A stretch of DNA of 18,906 nt from Acidimicrobiia bacterium (GTDB taxonomy: Bacteria > Actinomycetota > Acidimicrobiia > Acidimicrobiales > AC-14): positions 1-18,906 of the forward strand of contig JAFAUA010000091.1 of NCBI GenBank assembly GCA_019243595.1. The letters are read 5' to 3'. This document shows, piece after piece, positions 14,147 to 18,906 of the stretch. Position numbers and translations under genes: made by a program. The first letter of the stretch is position 1. The number at the start of each line of letters is the position of its first letter. Below the pieces are notes generated by a model. The model was not told the origin of the DNA. It searched no databases and saw nothing but the letters and a program-made list of their open reading frames with translations.

Positions 14147-14836
14147 TTAGCCCGCCAGGCGCAGGCTGTACCCGACGCCTCGCACGGTCTGGATCACGGG
14201 CGGCCCGGCGGCGTTCAGCTTCTTGCGCAGGTAGGAGATGTAGGTCTCCAGGATGTTGGGGTCGCCGCCGAAGTCGTACTCCCACACATGCTCGAGGAGC
14301 TGCGTCTTGGAGAGCACCCGCCGCGGGTTGAGCAGGAAGTAGCGCAGCAGCTTGAACTCGGTGGGGGTGAGCTGCACGGGCGTGTCGCCCCGCCAGACCT
14401 CGTGGGTGTCCTCGTCCATCACCAGATCGGCGAAGCGCAGCGACTCGTCGCTGTCGCCGGCACCCGTGCGCCGGAGGATGGCGCGCACCCGGGCGATCAG
14501 CTCGTCGAGGGCGAACGGCTTCGTGAGGTAGTCGTCGCCGCCGATCGTCAGGCCGACGACCTTGTCCTCAGTCGCGTCCTTGGCGGTCAGGAACAGCACC
14601 GGGGCGCGGAAGCCTTCGGAGCGGAGTCGACGGGTGACCTCGAAGCCGTCGAGGTCGGGGAGCATCACGTCGAGGATCACGATGTCGGGGCGGAACTGGG
14701 TGGCGGCCGCCATGGCCGCCCGGCCGCCGGTGGCTTCCTCGACCTGGAAACCTTCGTAGCGCAGGGCGGTGCCGACGAGGTCGGTGATGTAGCTCTCGTC
14801 GTCGACCACCAGCACCCGCATGGGTGCCTGCTCCAT
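14147..14836 (-). CDS. OmpR/PhoB-type response regulator
   Basis: This 229-residue protein has a receiver domain with acidic Asp12-Asp13, phospho-acceptor Asp56 (ILDVMLPDLDG), Thr84 and Lys106 (YLTKPF). A winged-helix DNA-binding domain follows (about 130-229), with LTPTEFKLLRYFLLNPRRVLS and ETYISYLRKKL as the recognition region and VRGVGYSLR as the wing. It forms a two-component system with the kinase immediately downstream. Start ATG 14836 has a strong ribosome-binding site (GGGGAGG, 6 nt upstream); ATG at codon 6 is the alternative. The upstream region carries repeats phased at 11 bp, suitable for OmpR-type dimers, so autoregulation is likely. The sensed signal is unknown. Confidence 0.95.
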   Translation of the reverse strand: MEQAPMRVLVVDDESYITDLVGTALRYEGFQVEEATGGRAAMAAATQFRPDIVILDVMLPDLDGFEVTRRLRSEGFRAPVLFLTAKDATEDKVVGLTIGGDDYLTKPFALDELIARVRAILRRTGAGDSDESLRFADLVMDEDTHEVWRGDTPVQLTPTEFKLLRYFLLNPRRVLSKTQLLEHVWEYDFGGDPNILETYISYLRKKLNAAGPPVIQTVRGVGYSLRLAG

Positions 14837-14859
14837 GGACGGCCTCCCCTCTGCGAGCG

Positions 14860-14950
14860 CCTTCAGACCTCCTCAAGCGTCGTCGCCTGCACTGAAGGGT
14901 CCCTGAGCCGACCCTGAGAGAAATCGTAGAGCGCCGCGAGCGCGTTTGAA
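14860..14950 (-). promoter_or_regulatory. Phased repeats and promoter upstream of the response regulator
   Basis: On the plus strand CTGA-containing repeats start at 14892 (CTGAAG), 14903 (CTGAG) and 14914 (CTGAG), exactly 11 bp apart; the latter two are identical CCCTGAG heptamers. A second pair in the opposite orientation lies nearer the gene, CCTTCAG (14860-14866) and CCTCAAG (14871-14877), also 11 bp apart. A -10-like TACGAT reads on the minus strand at 14928-14923 with a weak TTCAAA 16 nt before it. Phased direct repeats are the layout bound by OmpR-family regulators; binding by the adjacent regulator is inference. Confidence 0.5.
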
Positions 14951-14959
14951 GGCCGTCGA

Positions 14960-16360
14960 TCAGGCGGCGCTGATCGTGACCATGGTCAGGGGCCACGGCG
15001 GGACGCCGGGGACGCCGATCACGGCGGCGCTGCCCAGGGGCGGCGGAACATCGGGCCCCAGGGGCACGGTCAGGTGAAGGCGGCCGGCGCCGTCGGCGGT
15101 GGCCGTCGTCCTCGTGATGCCAGTCGTCGGGGAGATCGTGACGTGCTCGACCGCCCCCGGTGGGTAGAACGCCGGCGTCACGACCGTGGCCGTGCCCGCT
15201 CCCGACAGCATGAACGAGTCGGCGGAGGCGTCGATCAGCGAGCTGAACTGCTGGGCCGCCGAACGCTGCACCGAGACCGACCAGCCCCACTGCGACCAGG
15301 ACTGGTCGATGGACTGGTAGGAGGTCCAGAGCGGCACCGGGGGATTGGCGAACGTCGCCATCATCTGCGGCAGGTACTGCTTGAGGTCGCGGGCCCAGTA
15401 CGGCCACGTGTGGGTGCCGTTGCCGTAGTCGTTGACGTGGATCGGGACGCTCTGCATCGATGCCCGCTGCTCGAAGCTCACCGTCGACCCGTGGGTGGCC
15501 GCCTCGATGCCGCCGGCTCCTGGGTTGGGCGTCGGCGGGTCGAGGGGGCCGGGCAAGCCGTTGGCCGTCCACAACGAGACGTCGACGCCGTTGAGGTTGG
15601 TGACCAGGTCGGCGGGGTCGTGGCCCTGCCAGTTGATCTCGTTGGTCGCTCGCGGCCCGAACATGGCGTCGGGCTCGACGCCGTCGAGGCCGACTGCCGT
15701 GGCCTCGATGATCGCCGAGGCGCCCAGAGCGGTGACCGGGTTGTAGTCGATGTCGGGCGCGCCGGAGAAGGACGCCACAGACGAGAAGGTGTCGGGGTGC
15801 CTCGCCGCATACGTCATCGACCCGAAGCCGCCCTGGGACAGGCCGGCGACTGCCCGGCCGTTCCGCGAGGTGATCGTGCGCAGGTTGGCGTCGACCCAGG
15901 GGATCAGCTGGTTGACGTGGAACGTCTCCCACTGCGACGGGCCCTCTTTGGTCTTGGTGTCGTACCAGTTGGTGAACCAGCCGCCGCCGTCGCCGTTGAA
16001 GCCGGCGTCGGGCATGACCGTGATGAGGCCCACGCCGGCGGTCGCCGCCTCGGCGTCGCCGAGCTTCACCCAGTCCGACGCCCGCCCGCTCGTGCCGTGG
16101 AAAAGGTAGAGGACGGGGTAGCGCGCGGCGCTGGTGTCGTAGCCCGACGGCACGAGGATGCGCACGTCGACGGTCCGGCCCAACGCGGGCGTGGACACCT
16201 GCACGTTGTACTGACGACTGTCGATGCTGCTCGACGACACGACGTGGATGCCCGCGGCATCGCTGAACGTCGGTCCCGCGGCCCGCGCCCGGGTGGCGGG
16301 CACGACGGCCAGCAGTCCCAAGACCGCGACCGCAGTCGCGACGACCCAGCCCTTCCTCAC
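14960..16360 (-). CDS. Secreted alpha/beta-hydrolase esterase (esterase D/antigen 85-like family)
   Basis: This 466-residue exported protein has a signal peptide (about 1-28, ending near ARA-AG). The alpha/beta-hydrolase core resembles the PF00756 'putative esterase' family that includes antigen 85 and feruloyl-esterase-like enzymes. YLFHGTSGRASDW forms the oxyanion-hole region, GLSQGG contains nucleophile Ser175, and NGTHTWPYW carries the likely catalytic His317. A C-terminal beta-rich segment of about 100 residues follows the hydrolase core (about 365-466) and could be an accessory domain. Start GTG 16360 lies 7 bp after the Fur-homologue stop, so it may be read through from the nickel operon, though no functional link to metal is apparent. 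No strong ribosome-binding site is visible. The substrate is unknown. Confidence 0.87.
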   Translation of the reverse strand: MRKGWVVATAVAVLGLLAVVPATRARAAGPTFSDAAGIHVVSSSSIDSRQYNVQVSTPALGRTVDVRILVPSGYDTSAARYPVLYLFHGTSGRASDWVKLGDAEAATAGVGLITVMPDAGFNGDGGGWFTNWYDTKTKEGPSQWETFHVNQLIPWVDANLRTITSRNGRAVAGLSQGGFGSMTYAARHPDTFSSVASFSGAPDIDYNPVTALGASAIIEATAVGLDGVEPDAMFGPRATNEINWQGHDPADLVTNLNGVDVSLWTANGLPGPLDPPTPNPGAGGIEAATHGSTVSFEQRASMQSVPIHVNDYGNGTHTWPYWARDLKQYLPQMMATFANPPVPLWTSYQSIDQSWSQWGWSVSVQRSAAQQFSSLIDASADSFMLSGAGTATVVTPAFYPPGAVEHVTISPTTGITRTTATADGAGRLHLTVPLGPDVPPPLGSAAVIGVPGVPPWPLTMVTISAA

Positions 16361-16367
16361 GACGGGA

Positions 16368-16805
16368 TTATTCGCCGACGCAGGTCCGGCACCTGCCGGT
16401 AACCGCGAAGTGCCCGGGCTGGAGCACGAAGTCGTAGTCGTCGAGCAGCGTGTGGGCGAGGGACTCGAATGCCTTGCGGTCGACCTGGATCACCGCGCCG
16501 CAGCGGTCGCAGACGACGTGGGGGTGGGCCGTTTCGCTGAGGTGGTACACGGCGGGCCCGTGGCCCAGATGGGTGTGCTCGACGATGCCGAGCCGTTCGA
16601 GGTCGTCGAGGATCCGGTAGATCGTCGTTTGGTGGACGTCGGGCTGGCGGGCCTGCACGGCCTCGGCCAGGGCCTCGGCGCTCGGATGGCCATCGTGTGC
16701 GAGCAGGGCGGTCACGAGCGCCCGGCGCGCCGAGGTGATGCGTCCGCCCGCGGCTCGCAGCCGGTCGAGGATGTCGTCGACCGCATAGCTGGCCATCCCC
16801 GTCAT
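16368..16805 (-). CDS. Fur-family metalloregulator, probably Nur-like
   Basis: This 145-residue Fur-family repressor has an N-terminal winged helix (about 1-88), with RITSARRALV and HQTTIYRILDDLERLGIVE as the DNA-binding part. The dimerisation and metal domain has HPHVVCDRCG (Cys99, Cys102) and a second CxxC (Cys139, Cys142) for structural zinc, plus His-rich HTHLGHGPAVYH (His77-His88) and His94/His96 as sensing ligands. Its start overlaps the transporter stop (ATGA), so the two are translated together. Pairing with a nickel transporter behind a 6-5-6 palindrome suggests nickel sensing (Nur). The four Cys also fit a Zur-like protein, so the metal is inferred, not shown. ATG 16796 is an alternative start. 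Confidence 0.9.
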   Translation of the reverse strand: MTGMASYAVDDILDRLRAAGGRITSARRALVTALLAHDGHPSAEALAEAVQARQPDVHQTTIYRILDDLERLGIVEHTHLGHGPAVYHLSETAHPHVVCDRCGAVIQVDRKAFESLAHTLLDDYDFVLQPGHFAVTGRCRTCVGE

Positions 16806-17704
16806 CCGCCGAAGAAGGCGGGCAGCACGGTGGCGTGCCCGGACAGGAACACGGTGCCGATCACCAGGCTGAAGGTGGCGGTCACGAGTGAGACGCCGAC
16901 ATACACCCGCCAGTTGCGCGACGCGCCCAGGAACCCGAACGTGCCGGCGAGCGCGATCAACGAGTTCGACGAAAGCAGTCCGACGAGGAAGCACACGAGC
17001 AGCACGATGCCCTCGGTCGTTCCGCCGGCGCCTGCGGCGGCCACGAAGAGCAGGACCTGGGTGGGCGTCTCGGCGCCCACCCCGTGGATCATGCCCACGC
17101 CGAACGCAGTCGGCTTGCCGTAGGCCGGGAAAGGATCATCGGGGACAGGCCCGATGTGGCGGTGGCCGTGGCGGTGCTGGGTGACGACGGACGTCGCGGG
17201 CGCGGCGCCCCCGGCTGCCTCGACCAGATGGGCGTCAGGATGGGGCTGGGCGGGGTCGTGCGGGTGGTCATGGGTGATCTCGACGAACTCCGCGTCCCCG
17301 CCCCACTGACGGATCCGCCGGGCGGCCCGCCGCACGCCGGCGAAGACGAGCATCCAGCGGCTGCGCATGCGGAAGTCCCGGCCCTGGCGGATGAGCGACA
17401 CGATCACGTACACCCCGAGGGCCACGAGGGTGGCGCCCACGATCCGCTCCATCACGCCGTCGACCGAGGACGGCAGTTGTTCGGCGGCGGCGATGGCTGC
17501 GACGCCGAGGGCGAAGACCACCAGGGCGTGGCCCAGGGCGTACATGGTCGCCAGCACCATCGACCGGCGGGCGTTCTCCTGGGACCCGGTGATGTCGGTG
17601 AGGGCCGCGATGTGGTCCCAGTCGATGCCGTGCCGAAAGCCGAACCCGAAGGCGGTGAGGACGAGGCCGACGCTGAAGGCTCCCACGTTCCCACACTCTG
17701 CCAC
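16802..17704 (-). CDS. Nickel/cobalt transporter (NiCoT/NicO family)
   Basis: This 300-residue membrane protein carries the NiCoT signature H-X4-DH (His25, Asp30, His31) in FGFRHGIDWDHIAALTD within its first helix, and HGVGAETPTQ in the second half. About six hydrophobic segments surround a central hydrophilic loop rich in His (about 144-190, with HDHPHDPAQPHPDAH and QHRHGHRH) that probably gathers metal. It should import or otherwise move Ni2+ or Co2+. GTG 17704 is taken as the start, but GTG 17686 (before GAFSVGL) is possible; neither has a clear ribosome-binding site. The Fur homologue overlaps its stop by 4 bp, and a Nur-like box abuts the start. No nickel enzyme is encoded in the window. 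Confidence 0.9.
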   Translation of the reverse strand: MAECGNVGAFSVGLVLTAFGFGFRHGIDWDHIAALTDITGSQENARRSMVLATMYALGHALVVFALGVAAIAAAEQLPSSVDGVMERIVGATLVALGVYVIVSLIRQGRDFRMRSRWMLVFAGVRRAARRIRQWGGDAEFVEITHDHPHDPAQPHPDAHLVEAAGGAAPATSVVTQHRHGHRHIGPVPDDPFPAYGKPTAFGVGMIHGVGAETPTQVLLFVAAAGAGGTTEGIVLLVCFLVGLLSSNSLIALAGTFGFLGASRNWRVYVGVSLVTATFSLVIGTVFLSGHATVLPAFFGG

Positions 17705-17727
17705 CTATTGCATCCAGGTAGCAATAG
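17705..17727. promoter_or_regulatory. Nur-like operator (6-5-6 palindrome)
   Basis: CTATTGC (17705-17711) and GCAATAG (17721-17727) form a perfect 7-bp inverted repeat separated by 9 nt. Its inner part, TTGCAT-CCAGG-TAGCAA (17708-17724), matches the tTGCaa-N5-ttGCAA layout known for Streptomyces Nur with only the innermost bases differing. It lies directly before the transporter start, where a bound repressor would block transcription. It is also 3-4 bp from the -35 region of the divergent Rpf-like gene. Confidence 0.7.
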
Positions 17728-17730
17728 TGT

Positions 17731-17808
17731 TTGGCAACAGCCTGTGACCGCTGACTAGGGTCGCCCGCGCTCCCCGCACCTCTTGTTGAGGTCGGCGCGC
17801 GTCCTGAC
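17731..17808 (+). promoter_or_regulatory. Promoter and conserved leader of Rpf-like gene 2
   Basis: A -35-like TTGGCA (17731-17736) and a -10-like TAGGGT (17756-17761) precede a 47-nt leader to the ATG at 17809. The leader contains TCCCCGCAC, a perfect hairpin ACCTC-TTGTT-GAGGT (17778-17792) and GGCGCGCG, with CGCGC further upstream able to pair with GCGCG to close an outer stem. The same -10 box, leader length and sequence blocks occur before the paralogue at 1801. No ribosome-binding site lies directly before the ATG. Confidence 0.5.
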
Positions 17809-18684
17809 ATGGGTTTCCAACGACGATCACTCCGTGCAGTCGTCTGTGTGGCGGTCACCGCCGCCGCCCTCGCTGGCGGCACGGCGAGCTCGTCCGCCGG
17901 AACCCTCGGCGGCACGAAGGCCGAGGCCGCCCGTCTGTCGGCCCAGATCGATGCCGCCGCTCAGCACATCGCAGCGGTGATGGCCCAGCTCTACGAGGCC
18001 AAGGCGAAGCTGGCCGCGACCGACGCGGCGCTCGCCCAGGCGAACGGCATGCTCGGCGCCGCCAACCAGCGCTTCGCCAACGCCAAGGGCCAGCTCGCCA
18101 ACCAGGCCGTCGACGCCTACGTCCACGGCGGCTCCCTCTCCGTTGTGCAACAGCTCGCCGACAGCAAGGGCGCCGACCTCCCGGTCCGCAACCACTACGC
18201 GTCGCTCGCCGCGGGCGAGGACAAGGCCGTTGCCGACGCGCTGATCGCAGCTCGCCAGGACCTCGGAAGCAAGCAAGCGTCGCTCCAGCGTCTGGAGGCC
18301 GACCGGCGAGCGACCGTGGCCAGCCTGGCGGCCGAGCAGGCCGCCCTGCTGAAGGCCGACGCCTCGATGCGCGCCCTGCTCGCCCGCGTCAACGGCGAGC
18401 TCGCCGCCCTTGTCGCCGCCGATCAGGCCCGTCGCGACGCCGCTGCACGGCGCGGCGCCCGGCCGGGGGGCACGTGGGACTGCATCCGCGCGCTCGAGTC
18501 CGGCGACAACTACAGCGCGCCGGGTGGTGGGGCCTACCAGTTCCTCGATTCGACCTGGCACGCCATGGGCTACTCAGGCACGGCGAGCGACGCCCCGCCT
18601 GCTGAGCAGGATGCGGCGGCCGTCAGACTCCAACAGCAGGCCGGCTGGGACCAGTGGACGACCGCGAAACGCTGCGGCCGCTGA
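17809..18684 (+). CDS. Secreted coiled-coil protein with C-terminal Rpf/transglycosylase-like domain (paralogue 2)
   Basis: This 291-residue exported protein is the sister of the one at 839-1801. It has a signal peptide (about 1-30), an Ala/Gln-rich coiled coil (about 32-212) and a C-terminal lytic-type domain (about 221-291), joined by only a short Gly/Arg linker and lacking the Pro-rich spacer of paralogue 1. Glu230 in CIRALESGDNYSAPGG is the likely catalytic acid. Cys225 and Cys289 are the probable disulfide pair. The coiled coil may tether or hold the domain inactive until it is processed, as in PcsB/RipA-type proteins (inference). It is transcribed away from the nickel operon and converges with the gene at the right edge. 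Confidence 0.88.
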   Translation: MGFQRRSLRAVVCVAVTAAALAGGTASSSAGTLGGTKAEAARLSAQIDAAAQHIAAVMAQLYEAKAKLAATDAALAQANGMLGAANQRFANAKGQLANQAVDAYVHGGSLSVVQQLADSKGADLPVRNHYASLAAGEDKAVADALIAARQDLGSKQASLQRLEADRRATVASLAAEQAALLKADASMRALLARVNGELAALVAADQARRDAAARRGARPGGTWDCIRALESGDNYSAPGGGAYQFLDSTWHAMGYSGTASDAPPAEQDAAAVRLQQQAGWDQWTTAKRCGR

Positions 18685-18729
18685 GGGCGTCACACCTAAG
18701 CCGACGCCATTACGGCCAAGCGAATCAGC

Positions 18730-18744
18730 GCCGCCGGAGGCGGC
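18730..18744. terminator. Possible hairpin terminator between convergent genes
   Basis: GCCGCC-GGA-GGCGGC forms a perfect 6-bp GC stem with a 3-nt loop, 45 bp after the Rpf-like stop and before the end of the opposing gene. There is no U-tract on either side, so it is at best a weak intrinsic terminator; in GC-rich actinobacteria such U-less hairpins may still pause transcription. Confidence 0.35.
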
Positions 18745-18781
18745 ACAATTGCTCGCGAAGCGACCGGTCGGTAGGCGAAAC

Positions 18782-18906
18782 CTAGAGCTCGGTTTCGGGA
18801 AGCACTTCGGACTCGTCGAAGCGATCCGGTAACACGACCTGGTCGGACCTGCGTCTGACCTCGTAGCTCTGCTCGTCGACCCCGACGAGCTCGAACCCCG
18901 GGACCC
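18782..18906 (-). CDS. C-terminal end of an unidentified protein (cut by window edge)
   Basis: An open frame enters from the right edge and ends at TAG 18784-18782. The last 41 residues include FELVGVDEQSYEV and VVLPDRFDESEVLPETEL. The codon choice is GC-rich in third positions like the neighbours, and the frame is open through to the edge, which supports a real gene. I do not recognise the family from this short acidic tail. It converges with the Rpf-like gene. Confidence 0.55.
   Translation of the reverse strand, partial: VPGFELVGVDEQSYEVRRRSDQVVLPDRFDESEVLPETEL

Noticed and set aside
1..18906. CRISPR array, prophage, integrase, insertion sequence or tRNA
   Set aside because: No regularly spaced repeats, no transposase or phage-type proteins and no cloverleaf sequence could be found on reading either strand.

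Overview
The window is about 18.9 kb of very GC-rich DNA with GTG starts and tightly packed genes. The gene types (a fadD17-like ligase, resuscitation-promoting-factor-like lytic proteins, a nickel-responsive Fur homologue, MtrA-like two-component genes, DUF4395 and DUF5666 proteins) point to a high-GC actinobacterium. An uncultured Acidimicrobiia-like lineage is my best guess, but that is inference. I see no phage, integrase, insertion sequence, CRISPR array, tRNA or rRNA. Most of the window looks like ordinary chromosome.

Layout, left to right. (1) 1-1801, minus strand: the start of a DUF4395 membrane protein, a secreted DUF5666-like protein, and a secreted coiled-coil protein with a C-terminal Rpf/transglycosylase-like domain. 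(2) 1917-9215, a catabolic-looking block: an amidohydrolase (minus) diverging from a fadD17-like acyl-CoA synthetase coupled to a HAD hydrolase (plus); an AlkB-like dioxygenase (plus); then a minus-strand pair of a second AMP-forming ligase and a Gfo/Idh/MocA oxidoreductase, diverging from a small cupin. (3) 9216-12682: a carotenoid-cleavage-type oxygenase (minus) diverging from a class C beta-lactamase-like serine hydrolase (plus), followed by a membrane-anchored YceI protein. (4) 12548-17704, minus strand: nickel/cobalt transporter, Fur-family regulator, secreted esterase, OmpR-type response regulator, histidine kinase. (5) 17809-18684, plus strand: a second copy of the coiled-coil/Rpf-like protein. 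The C-terminal end of an unidentified minus-strand gene lies at the right edge.

How the genes fit together. The transporter and Fur homologue overlap by 4 bp and sit behind a palindrome with the 6-5-6 layout described for Nur boxes, so they form a self-contained nickel (or related metal) circuit. The response regulator and kinase form one transcription unit with 11-bp-phased repeats upstream. The acyl-CoA ligases, amidohydrolase, oxidoreductase, cupin and carotenoid oxygenase look like dispersed small-molecule catabolism, but no specific pathway can be named from sequence alone.

No clearly new multi-gene system is visible. The observations most worth follow-up are: the two Rpf-like paralogues share not only protein sequence but a matched promoter and roughly 48-nt leader; the second ligase has Gln where the catalytic A10 Lys should be; a 39-bp near-perfect palindrome sits in frame inside the fadD17-like gene; and up to eight genes, including two overlapping divergent pairs, have TANNNT-type -10 boxes 6-9 nt before the start codon, as expected for leaderless mRNAs.
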